Origin: Knufia peltigerae
Taxonomy: Eukaryota > Ascomycota > Eurotiomycetes > Chaetothyriales > Trichomeriaceae
Assembly: GCA_030247855.1 (NCBI GenBank)
Contig: JAPDRN010000147.1
Location: 1 to 64,000, forward strand
Direction: 5' to 3'
Length of the DNA stretch: 64,000 nt
A model generated the notes under the pieces. The model searched no databases and was not told the DNA's origin. It saw only the letters and a list, made by a program, of their open reading frames with translations. Of this stretch, positions 41,922 to 52,265 are shown in pieces. The position numbers and the translations under genes are program-made. The stretch's first letter is position 1. Each line of letters begins with the position of its first letter.

Positions 41922-43158
41922 CTATTCCAAGACAAACCGTGCCCCTTCGACCGCTTTTGCCATGGCTTCGTGTGCAACTTCAAGCTGGGGGAAGGCGTGG
42001 AAATAGTGTGGAAGACCTTCGTAGTAGTCAAGCTTGCTTCTTACGCCACTCTCCCGCAGACGATAGTCTAGAACAGTGCCATCGTCTCGAAAGCAGTCCT
42101 TCTCAGCCGTGACAATGTAGCATGGAGGAAACTTGGAAAGGTCATCTGCAAGGAGTGGAAAGTGACGTGGACTGTCAAAGTCGATGTTGTAGTGCGCTAT
42201 AGGGGTCAACCACAAATCAAACCAAACGCAGACATACAATTACTTACACCAAATGAATTTGGCAAGCTCTAGGTCAAAGACAGGGGGACCGGAATTGCCA
42301 TTCTCCACCCATGATGTATACATGTGCTTGTATTTGCCATCGTATTCCCAATGCAGGGCAACTGCAAAAATCAACACGCAGCCGGTGATGCTGGTATGGT
42401 CACCGTCAGCCATGAATCGATAGGCAATCTGTGCCGATAAAAAGGCACCAGCTGAGCCTCCGCATAGAACAGTTTTCGATTGATCATCATTCAATTCTTC
42501 AGCTTTCTCCCGACACTAGACGAATTAGCAAACGGACATATACGGTTGGCATGATACTGACCCAGGGCACTACCAGGCACCCAAGGTTGATGATGTCGTC
42601 GAGTTTGACAGAAGGAACCTTGGGGTAATTGACACTAATAACCAAGCATGGGGTCTTCGCAGCAAAGATTCTGCAGTGGGCATCTTCAGTGTCCAAATTG
42701 CCAGCAATGTAGCCCCCGCCAGGAAAATAAATCATGAGAGGCAAAGGTTTGTCGGACGCTGGCTTGTAGATCCGCACGTCAAGTCCGCCATGTTCACTGT
42801 CGGTTTTCTCGTCCCCTAGATATTAGGTTGGTCAGGAGTCCGATCACTAGAAGTTAAACCTGGCCAGTGTAAGGTGGCAATGTCGAAACTCACTCACACA
42901 CTGTCATTTCTTCAGGTAGTTCGGGCCACTGTTTCGACATGGCAGCGAAAACAGCATCGTAGGTAGGGACATCCACGGCAAAGTTTCCAGTCATAACATA
43001 CCTGCCACCTGAAGCATCTTCAAGCTGGACTACCTGTCAATCTGCAAGATCACGCACATCTGTATGGTGCCGGGCGGGGATATCAGTCAGGATAAACTTA
43101 CAGCCAGCCATTCGGGGCGATAGCCATCACGAGATGAGCTCTGGTGTGATTCTCCCAT
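41922..43158 (-). CDS. Alpha/beta hydrolase of the HSL (hormone-sensitive lipase) esterase family
   Basis: Five exons, 43158-43102, 43033-42898, 42815-42562, 42515-42248 and 42196-41922, sum to 990 nt (329 aa). The oxyanion-hole motif reads YFPGGGYIAGN, so the usual HGGG is PGGG. The nucleophile elbow is CGGSAGA (Ser170) where most members have GDSAG. A catalytic Asp272 lies in EKDCFRDDG and His302 in GLPHYF, so the Ser-Asp-His triad is complete. No signal peptide is seen, so it is probably intracellular. The substrate is unknown. It shares a 280-bp divergent promoter region with EMC1. Confidence 0.88.
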
Positions 43159-43438
43159 GTTGATCGACGCTGAGGTGATATATCCAAGATGAGATTTATC
43201 TGGAGATACGCCAATAGCTCTGGAGAGTGAACTTGAAGCTGTCACTGATTGCGGATACGATCTGGACTCCTACTTAGTAGCGCCAATACGTGTCCAGCAT
43301 CCTCTATCAACTTCAAAAGACACCCGGGCGCTGTCATTTGATCTTCTACTTACTGTGTACACTAACACTGCGGCCAGTCAATTGAGACTCACTCAACTCA
43401 GCAACGGATGTCCACGACATCTACGCCATAATCACAGG
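43159..43438. promoter_or_regulatory. Divergent promoter region, hydrolase / EMC1
   Basis: These 280 bp separate the two start codons and must contain both 5' UTRs and promoters. No specific element was assigned. Confidence 0.4.
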
Positions 43439-46324
43439 ATGAGGCTGCATGGAGTCCTCTCCATATTTGCGTCCCTAGTTGTGACAACAACAGCGATCTT
43501 CGCCGATGAAGCCTTCCACATAGACTACCAGTATAGCCTCCTAGGCAAGCCGCAACCACATGCCACCTTTTTCCGCAAACCTCATCCCTCTACAAACGCA
43601 TCTCTTCTGTACACGGTCTCCGACAAGGCAGTGCTAGGTGCTGTGAACCCGAAAGATGGATCTCTACTCTGGCGACAAGCATTGGCAGGACAGCCAGTGG
43701 AAAGTGCTTCAAGCTCTTTTTTGATTTTATCAGAAAATGACGGCCAGGTTATAAGCGGCCACGAGCAAACAGTTGCATGTTGGAATGCTTTGGATGGCAA
43801 GCTTGCGTGGGAACATACATTTGCAGCTGGAGCAGAGATCGCAGGCGTGCAGTCCGCTCCTGCCCTCGAATCGACCCCCAGCGGCGCTTCGCAAGATGTC
43901 GTGGTTTTGACGGTGCCAACAACTTCAACGGGACACGCGACCGTTATCCGTTTGGCTGGTGACGGAAGTGGTGTCAAATGGCAACACACAGACTCAAGCC
44001 ACACCGAAGGCGCATCGGCGTCGATCGTCACATTAGGAAAACATGTCTATTATATTTCGAAGTCTCATGGCCTCCTAGCTGGTAGCAAAGCGAGGGTCGT
44101 CACCTTGGACAGTGTTTCTGGTCACGAAGTCGACTCCAGCAGTGTTGCTGTGGACTCGGAAGCATTGGGCACCAATGGACAACTTGCTGCAGCCTCGGGC
44201 TCGAGCTTTCCCTTTCTGCTAACATCCGAAAAGCCCTACAAGTCGATTAAGTTCAGTCTGCTGGGAAACTCGAAGCCCGTGACACTGGCACTAGAGGATA
44301 AAGGGGATGAAATTGAACGCGTGAGCGTTCATTATCCCTGCCATCCAGCAGCTGCGGCACATTTCTTGTTGCACGTGCAAGGAAAGAAACGCCACTGGGC
44401 AGAGGTCTACCATGTCAACACAAAGTCTGGCGATGTGAAGAAAGCATATTCGTTCCCGGCAACCGAAGAACACAGTACATTTGCTGCGACCAACAATGAC
44501 GCATCTGTGTACTTTGTGCGCTCAACTGAGACTGAAGTTCTTCTCTATTCCTCAGAATCACATGGACAATTGGGTCGATGGCAACGATCAAGCGTGCTTA
44601 TACCCCGCGATGGCTATCCTGCGTATGCCATTGCTGAAGTTGTGAGCCGAGGGAAAGCTAGCCATGCTGTTCGAGTTGCAGAGTTGTCGACAAAAGGAGT
44701 TTGGTCTTTGATACGTAACGGAGAGGCACAATGGGCTCGACCGGAAATGCTTGCATATGTATATATTGCTGCATGGGCTGAAGATGAAGGTCCGGATGCT
44801 TTAGCCGAGGAGCTCGATTTGGAACTATCCGTCAACCCTTTGACAGCGTATATTCATCGACTGAAGAGGCACCTGCTCGATCTGCAACACCTCCCAGAAT
44901 ATCTGCAAGCACTCCCAGCTGCAATCCTCACGCCGTCTCCGGATGCCGAATCGAGCGCGCGGAAGAGTCTCGTGGGAACAAAGACTGTTGTGGTGGGCAC
45001 AAGCCGCAAGGAATTAATCGCTTTGGATGCATCCAATGGTGGTGTGGTCAAATGGCAACAAGATTTGACTGCACAGATGGCTGATGGCATCGAAATGCAA
45101 TCGATCACAGTAACTGAGGGGCGAGTTTCGGCGTATCTCTCGGATGGTTCTTTGATGGTACTCAATGCTACAGAAGGTACCCTGATAGAGCATCAGCGTG
45201 GGTCTATCCCCATCGTCGACCTTGTCCAAGTTCCCGGGAGCACAGCAGGCGCAGTGATCAAGATTGACTCTCATGGCATTCCTCATCCAGCCACAGACTT
45301 TGCCCCAAGTCATCCCATCGAAGGAAATGTCGTGGTTACAATTGACGGAGATGGAAAGGCATTTGGCTGGACCATTGGCTCGACTGTCAAGAAGACCTGG
45401 ACCTTGCAACCACAGGCAGGGTTCAAAATCAGCAGGGCTGTTGCGAGAGCAGAACATGACCCAGTAGCGTCGATTGGGAAGGTTCTGGGCGACAGGTCTG
45501 TTCTCTACAAGTATCTGTCCCCCAATATTGCACTTTTGATTGCCCAATCAGAGTCTTCATTGACGGTGTACTTGATCAACGCCGTGACCGGCGCCGTCCT
45601 CCACACCTCGACTCACCAGGGAGTTCTGCCTCAAACTGAAACGCCTGCAGTCATTTCGGAGAACTGGTATGCCTATTCATTCACAAGCCAAGACCCTGCT
45701 ACATCCGCCCTGTCTAGCCAAATCATCATCTCTGAGCTCTACGAGTCATCCACGGCCAATGACCGTGGTGCATTGGCTGCTAGGTCGAATTATTCAACCT
45801 TTGGCCCTGATGCTGGGGTCGAACCTCACGTTATTTCCCAAGCTTTTACCATCGGCCAACCAATCTCACATCTTGCTGTGTCTCAGACCAGCCAGGGCAT
45901 CACCAGCCGACAGCTACTTGCGACGCTACCAGAGTCGAACGCTGTAGTTGGTATTCCACGGGAGATTCTTGATGCTCGAAGGCCGGTGGATCGCGATCCT
46001 ACAAGTACAGAGCGCGAAGAAGGGTTGATGCGGTATTCCCCGGTGCTCGAATTCGACCCGAGATGGTTCCTGACACACTCACGAGAGGTTATGGGCATCA
46101 AGAAGGTTACGGCATCGCCAAGCCTTCTTGAAAGCACCAGTGTGGTGTTTGCATTTGGACACGACGTGTTCGGAACGCAAATAACCCCCAGTATGGCTTT
46201 TGATATACTCGGGAAGGGCTTCAACAAGCCACAGCTTGTTTTGACGGTGGTTGCTCTGGCCGCCGGAGTGATGGCGGTCAGGCCACTGGTGAGAAAGAAG
46301 ACAGTAGATGGACGATGGAAGTAG
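43439..46324 (+). CDS. EMC1: ER membrane protein complex subunit 1
   Basis: EMC1 is the large lumenal subunit of the EMC, which inserts and folds tail-anchored and multi-pass membrane proteins in the ER. This is a 961-aa intronless frame. The ATG at 43439 is chosen because it starts directly with a signal peptide (MRLHGVLSIFASLVVTTTAI); the open frame upstream begins with a GTG. FADEAFHIDYQYSLLGKP opens the mature protein. A PQQ-like beta-propeller region (DGSLLWRQAL; DGKLAWEHTF) and the C-terminal DUF1620 block (DARRPVDRDPTSTEREEGLM, YSPVLEFDPRWFLTHSREV) follow. The C-terminal helix PQLVLTVVALAAGVMAV is followed by a short basic tail. Length matches fungal orthologues. Confidence 0.95.
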   Translation: MRLHGVLSIFASLVVTTTAIFADEAFHIDYQYSLLGKPQPHATFFRKPHPSTNASLLYTVSDKAVLGAVNPKDGSLLWRQALAGQPVESASSSFLILSENDGQVISGHEQTVACWNALDGKLAWEHTFAAGAEIAGVQSAPALESTPSGASQDVVVLTVPTTSTGHATVIRLAGDGSGVKWQHTDSSHTEGASASIVTLGKHVYYISKSHGLLAGSKARVVTLDSVSGHEVDSSSVAVDSEALGTNGQLAAASGSSFPFLLTSEKPYKSIKFSLLGNSKPVTLALEDKGDEIERVSVHYPCHPAAAAHFLLHVQGKKRHWAEVYHVNTKSGDVKKAYSFPATEEHSTFAATNNDASVYFVRSTETEVLLYSSESHGQLGRWQRSSVLIPRDGYPAYAIAEVVSRGKASHAVRVAELSTKGVWSLIRNGEAQWARPEMLAYVYIAAWAEDEGPDALAEELDLELSVNPLTAYIHRLKRHLLDLQHLPEYLQALPAAILTPSPDAESSARKSLVGTKTVVVGTSRKELIALDASNGGVVKWQQDLTAQMADGIEMQSITVTEGRVSAYLSDGSLMVLNATEGTLIEHQRGSIPIVDLVQVPGSTAGAVIKIDSHGIPHPATDFAPSHPIEGNVVVTIDGDGKAFGWTIGSTVKKTWTLQPQAGFKISRAVARAEHDPVASIGKVLGDRSVLYKYLSPNIALLIAQSESSLTVYLINAVTGAVLHTSTHQGVLPQTETPAVISENWYAYSFTSQDPATSALSSQIIISELYESSTANDRGALAARSNYSTFGPDAGVEPHVISQAFTIGQPISHLAVSQTSQGITSRQLLATLPESNAVVGIPREILDARRPVDRDPTSTEREEGLMRYSPVLEFDPRWFLTHSREVMGIKKVTASPSLLESTSVVFAFGHDVFGTQITPSMAFDILGKGFNKPQLVLTVVALAAGVMAVRPLVRKKTVDGRWK

Positions 46325-47350
46325 GGGGAAATGTACTATCAGCGGCACGGGACTTGAATACATTCTGTAGTAGGCACAAAAGAGATAGACATGGGTTAAT
46401 AGAGACCCTGGATCTGGCGGTTTCCTTTCTTTTCTCCTGTACCCCAATTCACCATTCACTTCAGTTCTGCGAGCACAGGTCCAAAAAGAGAAACAAAAAG
46501 TTTGGATGGTCGAACCCCCGGCTCTGCTGTTACTTATCCCGACTATGACCTTTCACACCTCCTTTTGAAGAAGAGATGCTACAGTAGTCATGGAAACCTG
46601 CCAGACTCCCAGTTTTAATCCCACTAGGCGAAGTTTCCAAGGATAAGCCCAACCTCCAAACCATTAGGACAAAGTCGCTATTCGACGTGGTGAGTCTTTG
46701 GTAGTGGGCCATCAAGGCGATTCTTTGTTGAGAGAAATTTCACTTTTAAAACACATGACATCTGAATTATCGGTAGGTGGGTCTGGCATATATTCACTGA
46801 TAGAGATTCAGGTGCAGTAGCAGGCACTGAGACTCTAAGCAGGCGAAGTGAAGTCGACATTGATGTTGTACATACATAGGTCTTGCAAGGCTATACGAGT
46901 ACGAGTACAAGGCCAAGACGCACAGGTCGAGTCTAACCGCGAAGGGTATAGAAGCATCTCGAAGGTTCCAAATACAATGGGCCATGACGATCGTGCTATA
47001 GGCGGGCATGTCACCAGTTTCCGGTTGCGCTTTCAAGCACTTCAAGTCACCTTAGCACTTTCTTTACGTCTGCTCACTTTTCCATGCAAAGTCACAGTAC
47101 ACGGACTCTCGTACCAGTTGAAATCCTGATCTGCAGGTTGTGAGAATCCTTCATCTGGACTCTTTAGTCTTCTATTGCTCCACACACCTAAATCACGCAG
47201 CCAGCCGGCTTCTCTCTGCCGTCATTCAGCCTTGCTCTTCTCTCTCTTTGATGTTTTATTCCTGCATCCTTCTTCTTCTTCAATCATTCACGACACAAAA
47301 GAAAGTTTCACATAAACCCAAATTTACTCGCCCATAACTAGACCTACAAT
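46325..47350. other. Intergenic, 1.0 kb
   Basis: This is the 3' flank of EMC1 and promoter and 5' UTR of the HSP40 gene. CT-rich sequence precedes the HSP40 start (about 47217-47290), as in many fungal promoters. No gene is supported. Confidence 0.4.
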
Positions 47351-48472
47351 ATGGTAGCAGAAACCAAACTCTACGATGCCCTTTCAATCTCTCCTACTGC
47401 CACACAAGATGAAATCAAGAAAGCATACCGGAAAGCTGCCCTGAAGTTCCACCCGGACAAAAACAAAGACAACCCAAATGCAGCAGAAAAATTCAAAGAA
47501 GTGTCACAGGCCTATGAGGTGTTGTCAGATCCAGAGAAGCGGAAGGTGTACGATCAATATGGCTTGGAGTTCTTATTAAGAGGAGGGCAGGCTCCCCCTC
47601 CAGGTGCGGAGGGTATGGATGGCATGCCTGGAGGTGGATTCGCAGGAGGTATGCCTGGCGGCTTCAGTTTCGGTGGAATGCCTGGCGGTGGTACTCGCTC
47701 ATTCCACTTCAGTACCAATGGCGGGCAAGGTTTCAGCTTTTCAGACCCCAACGACATTTTCTCCAGCTTTGCTCGTGGTGGTGCAGGTGGGGGTGGAGCT
47801 GCCGGTGCAGACGATGAAGACATTTTCAACTTATTCGGCGGTGGTGCCTTCGGCGGTGGACGTGGCGGTCCTAGGAGGAGCACGGGAGGATTTTCAGGCT
47901 CGTTCGGTGGACGACAACCCCGACCTCAGACGCCCGAAGTCTCGGTGGTAGAACGACAGCTACCTGTCACGCTCGAGGAGTTGTCCAAAGGAGCTCACAA
48001 GAAGATGAAGATCAAGAGGAAGACATTTAACTCTCAAGGACAACGTGTGACAGAGGATAAAATACTCGAAATGGATATCAAGCCTGGCCTGAAGGCTGGG
48101 TCGAAAATTAAGTTCTCTGGAGTCGGAGATCAAGAGGAAGGCGGGACGCAAGATCTACACTTCATTGTCACGGAGAAACCACATGCAACACTGACGCGAG
48201 ACGGCGACGATCTAAGGACAACGATCGAGTTGGACTTGAAGGAGGCCCTTACAGGTTGGAAACGGACTGTAACGACGATCGATGGAAAACAGTTGAGTGT
48301 CTCGGGTGCCGGACCTACTCAGCCTGGATATGAAGAAAGATTTCCCGGCCTAGGCATGCCTATCAGCAAGAAGCCAGGCGAGAGAGGCGATTTTGTGGTC
48401 CAAGTCAAGGTCAATTTCCCTCGGTCTCTGACGGCGGCACAAAAGGCAAAGATCAAGGAAGCACTACCATAG
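47351..48472 (+). CDS. Class II HSP40 co-chaperone (Sis1/Psi1-like DnaJ protein)
   Basis: The protein stimulates cytosolic Hsp70 and delivers substrates. It is a 373-aa intronless frame. The J-domain spans residues 5-70 with the essential HPD tripeptide at 34-36. A long Gly/Phe/Met-rich linker with repeated GGMPGG units is followed by an acidic DDEDIFNLFGGG insert. The C-terminal substrate-binding domain starts at VVERQLPVTLEELSKGAHKKMK, and FPGLGMPISKKPGERGDFVV lies near the end. There is no Cys-rich zinc domain, which makes it class II (Sis1/DNAJB1-like). Length fits the family. Confidence 0.95.
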   Translation: MVAETKLYDALSISPTATQDEIKKAYRKAALKFHPDKNKDNPNAAEKFKEVSQAYEVLSDPEKRKVYDQYGLEFLLRGGQAPPPGAEGMDGMPGGGFAGGMPGGFSFGGMPGGGTRSFHFSTNGGQGFSFSDPNDIFSSFARGGAGGGGAAGADDEDIFNLFGGGAFGGGRGGPRRSTGGFSGSFGGRQPRPQTPEVSVVERQLPVTLEELSKGAHKKMKIKRKTFNSQGQRVTEDKILEMDIKPGLKAGSKIKFSGVGDQEEGGTQDLHFIVTEKPHATLTRDGDDLRTTIELDLKEALTGWKRTVTTIDGKQLSVSGAGPTQPGYEERFPGLGMPISKKPGERGDFVVQVKVNFPRSLTAAQKAKIKEALP

Positions 48473-49657
48473 ACGACATCAGTCGCCACGAGATGGTGTG
48501 TTTAGATGCACAAACTTTTAAGGAGCCCGATCTTGTCTCATTGAAGAAAGATGCCTTCATGGGCATGTGGTCCGGACAACCCAGAATTTTGTCGAACGTC
48601 ATGGACTCAACAATGATTTGCAGAAGACGAGCAATTTCAGGGTTGCATTGTTATGCGACTTTTTTCAAGAACGTGTGAAGGAGCACTGGCGTTTGGATCT
48701 CAAATATGCCATGAAAATGCCAGCAATTGAAGCGAATGGAGCTTTTGTTATAGGTCATGAGATCGTCAATTCTGCACAGGGAGACAATCGACGCTGCTGC
48801 TATTTATTCCCATTGCCATAAGCAGCAAGCAATGACTGAATGTTGAGATGAAAAAAAAAGAATTACGATTTGCGTAGTCTACATTTCGTACTTGTTGCGT
48901 GTAATTAATTAGTTAATAAAATCACAATCTTACCAGAAGCTGTGAAAAGCCCAAGTCTATCGCTCCTGTCGTATTTATATTTGGTATATTCCTCTACGTT
49001 TGATTTTGTACTACTTTTGACTCGTAAATACTCACAAAACCTTCAAACTTCTACCAACAACTCTATCGTGCGAGATTGGTATATTGTATGAATCATCGCC
49101 GTCATGCTGTCTCTTTCAAGGAGGCTGGGATCTTTTTGGGAGGGCTATTCAACCGTGTTACCACCACATCGTGGGCGAGACTATGGTACAAAATGTGCTC
49201 TCTCAGCCTCACCAACGCGCAGGGACTTTTCGCCTCGCCGGATCTAGACTCAGCCACCCTGCACTGCATCCCACACCTCCCCCTAAGGCCCAGACTTGTT
49301 TCTTTGCATAAGCGTCAAGGAAAGTCACACATCGAGACGAATCACCGTCTTCCCTACCAGCCAACCACCACGAAAGTTCGCCTGTGGCTACACAGGCAAA
49401 AGGACCTCCTGACGCGCGTTTCTGGCCCAGTTGCATCTCCAGCCGACGTGCATTTCCAATACTCCTAGTCTGGAATTCGACGAATTCACGAGGTCGGAAT
49501 GGACATCTGCAAGCGATCGACAGCATGGAGGCTGCCTGCAGAGATGGCACATGTTGCCTCGAAGAACACCCGGCAATCTCTTCGTCAATAAGTATCTGCT
49601 GGTCGCTCTTGACGCTCGATTCTCTGAAGCTGTTCCACCTCTTCTCAGCCTCAGACA
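48473..49657. other. Intergenic, 1.2 kb, nothing supported
   Basis: Frames at 48567-48821 and 49209-49756 overlap on several strands and have no recognised domain. The region up to 49657 probably includes the leader of the HET gene; an upstream coding exon for it cannot be excluded. Confidence 0.4.
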
Positions 49658-51931
49658 ATGGACCATCTTCCAACCGTATCTGCCCCTGCTTTCCCCCCAC
49701 TCCAGATCCCATACCTCCGAGCAGAAGATGTACAGGTATTGGAATATGATAATCAAGGATTTACCGGATTTCCTTCCAGAGCTGGTTGGGACAAGACAAA
49801 CCTAATCAATGCCACTCTAGAAGGCCAGCCAGCCAGGACTGTGGCAGCCTTTGTCCAGCAATGGCTCTTCTTTGGCCTGTTATCAGCTTCGACTGGCCAT
49901 ATGTTTCCCATGGCAGACCTCGTGCGTGATTTCACGAGGATTTCACCAGAGAGTGGAACAAGAGTCATCTACACTGGCCGCCTGGAGCAATATCTCGTGC
50001 AGTGGCGAGGCTCTTTGGACCCCGAGCAACTGTCAGAAACTGGAGCCTATGTGGCCACTCTTGACGCTATCCTCGACGAAGCTCAACGACATGTTGCACG
50101 ATACATGTGTCGTGGTGGAGACGGAAGTGTGAACCACCAAATGAGAGAACATCCTGACATTTCGCTGTCCATAATGGCTTTGGGAGTGACTTTGACCCGG
50201 GCTAAGTTGCGCATCTGGCCAGACACCAGACTCTTCTCCTGGCAGCACAGCGAGCTGATTCTGTCACGGATGACGGAGGCTAGGTGGTGTCCGAGCGACA
50301 TTTCAATGCTCGAGAAGCTCATGACCCCAAGTGGTATGTATTTTGCCAGCTTGCTTCGGCCACGTATGGCCCAGCACAATCATGTAGGAGCAGAATGCAA
50401 CCAGGACAAATGTAATGTGATGAACATAAGCGAGGAAGAAAAGGCCGAATACCAGACAGCACACACCCGAGAATGCCCTGGATCCTGCGAATGGCAACAC
50501 GTGTCAGAGGCACAGCTGAAGGGATTCCTCGAACGAGAGGGTGGACTACCTGTGGTGAAGGTGGAAGCAACGGTAGACGGCCAGGTTCAACTAAACTTGT
50601 CAGCCAAAACTATCGGAAAGGACGGTGACTATGTTGCCATCTCTCATGTCTGGGCAGAGAGACTTGGAAACACTCGAGACAATTCCATGCCTACATGCCA
50701 GCTGCGACGTATACAGAGTATGGTTACAGCAGTATCCGGGAGCAAGGAAACCTCTTTCTGGATCGACACCCTTTGTGTACCTCAGGATAATTTTAACCGG
50801 CGTCATCTCCGTCCTTTGAGACTTCGAGCAATCCGAGACATGGATAAAGTGTACGGTGGTTCTGCGTGCGTTCTTGTCCTGGACTCGGAATTGCTCTCGA
50901 CCAACAGCACTTCCCCATTTGAAGAACAGCTAGTGCGTTTTGCGTGCTGCAGCTGGATTCGACGCCTTTGGACACTCTCGGAAGCGGTGAACGGGCCGAA
51001 AGTCATGTTGCAATTTGCTGACGGACCAGTCGATATGATGACAGACATTTTTCATCGGTTGAGGGATCATAATGGCTTCTATGCCCTATCGCAGACCGTC
51101 TTGACCGAATTGACAGATTTCATGTGGCGTATTGTCCTAGTCAGGAACCCTGAAGAAACTCCTCGCATCACCGCCATGTGGAACGCATGTCAGTTTCGAA
51201 ACACAAGCGAAGGTAAAGACGAAGCATTTTGCCTCGCCACCATTCTCGGATTCGGTGATACTCGTCCGATCTTGGACGCTCCAAGAGAAGACAGGTGGAG
51301 GATATTCTTGCTCCAACAGAGAATCTTTCCCAAGGACTTACTCTTCAGCAGCGGTCCTCGTGTCGAACAAGCTGGATATCGGTGGGCTCCTCGGAAATTC
51401 ATAGGTCGTCCGGCAACCACAACCGCCACCTTGCCACTGCAGGATGACACCGGCGAAGCTACACCACACGGGTTCCTGGTGAACTCGCGAGGATACGCGT
51501 TTGACCCTCCCCGCGCCAGGTTCTGGGATGGGTATCCAGCGTTCTGGCTCCTGGACAATGTCACGCAAAAGTGGTACCTGGTGGCCCACAGGATGGTTCA
51601 AGATGACGGACAGATGCCTTGGCCCGAGCTCACGAAGGAACTGCAGCGCTGCAAGAGGATAGGAGTTGTCGTGAATAAAGATTTGGACACGAGGAGGTTT
51701 GCCTTGGGCATCTTGGTCGACATAAGCTCCGATGTTGCAGAGACCTTTCAGGAAAGCGTCACATATACAGCCCGATTCCTCGCCACTGTCAACGTAATGC
51801 TCGAACAGCATGACCGGTGGGAGACGCTGAGAGGATGGAGAAACGACGAGACAGAGGGCTTAGGCACTCACACATGCAGGACTGTGTCGGCAACACCCGT
51901 TGAGCCGGGGCAAGCGTGGTGTATTGGGTAG
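49658..51931 (+). CDS. HET-domain protein (heterokaryon-incompatibility type)
   Basis: This is a 757-aa intronless frame. The HET domain lies near residue 320: DYVAISHVWAERLGN, then a spacer and FWIDTLCVPQDN, which match its first two conserved blocks, and CSWIRRLWTLSEAV matches the W(x)RxWTLQE-type third block. The first 320 residues are a separate region with several Cys/His residues (AECNQDKCN, HTRECPGSCEWQH) that may bind metal. The C-terminal 300 residues have no recognised domain. HET proteins trigger cell death on fusion of unlike hyphae, and the domain is TIR-like. Whether this one acts in incompatibility is unknown. Confidence 0.9.
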   Translation: MDHLPTVSAPAFPPLQIPYLRAEDVQVLEYDNQGFTGFPSRAGWDKTNLINATLEGQPARTVAAFVQQWLFFGLLSASTGHMFPMADLVRDFTRISPESGTRVIYTGRLEQYLVQWRGSLDPEQLSETGAYVATLDAILDEAQRHVARYMCRGGDGSVNHQMREHPDISLSIMALGVTLTRAKLRIWPDTRLFSWQHSELILSRMTEARWCPSDISMLEKLMTPSGMYFASLLRPRMAQHNHVGAECNQDKCNVMNISEEEKAEYQTAHTRECPGSCEWQHVSEAQLKGFLEREGGLPVVKVEATVDGQVQLNLSAKTIGKDGDYVAISHVWAERLGNTRDNSMPTCQLRRIQSMVTAVSGSKETSFWIDTLCVPQDNFNRRHLRPLRLRAIRDMDKVYGGSACVLVLDSELLSTNSTSPFEEQLVRFACCSWIRRLWTLSEAVNGPKVMLQFADGPVDMMTDIFHRLRDHNGFYALSQTVLTELTDFMWRIVLVRNPEETPRITAMWNACQFRNTSEGKDEAFCLATILGFGDTRPILDAPREDRWRIFLLQQRIFPKDLLFSSGPRVEQAGYRWAPRKFIGRPATTTATLPLQDDTGEATPHGFLVNSRGYAFDPPRARFWDGYPAFWLLDNVTQKWYLVAHRMVQDDGQMPWPELTKELQRCKRIGVVVNKDLDTRRFALGILVDISSDVAETFQESVTYTARFLATVNVMLEQHDRWETLRGWRNDETEGLGTHTCRTVSATPVEPGQAWCIG

Positions 51932-52265
51932 ATGTGAACTAGGTTATACAGATTGTGATAGTAGTAATTTATCTTGTTTGTGTGTTGTTAGTATTTTTTA
52001 CTATTCTTGACATGACATATTTGCGTGTACTCCCTCACTAAGTACTTGTACGGTATGCATGAGAAAACCATGACGAGATTCGAAACGAGGAGGTGAGTGT
52101 GTTGTCGACGCTGGCGTCCACCACGAGTGACACGATGTATATGTGTGTGATTCACCGACTATTTAATTCCTTTCCGATCCGGTCTCCATACAAGCACGAA
52201 CTAGTCACGACTTTGACATTTTCTCTGTTTCCATGGTAAAACCCTCTTTGTTTTTTTTTTTGGTT
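51932..52265. other. Intergenic, convergent 3' ends
   Basis: This is 334 bp between the convergent HET and NAD(P)HX epimerase genes. A T run at about 52251-52261 lies just past the epimerase stop. Nothing else is seen. Confidence 0.45.
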
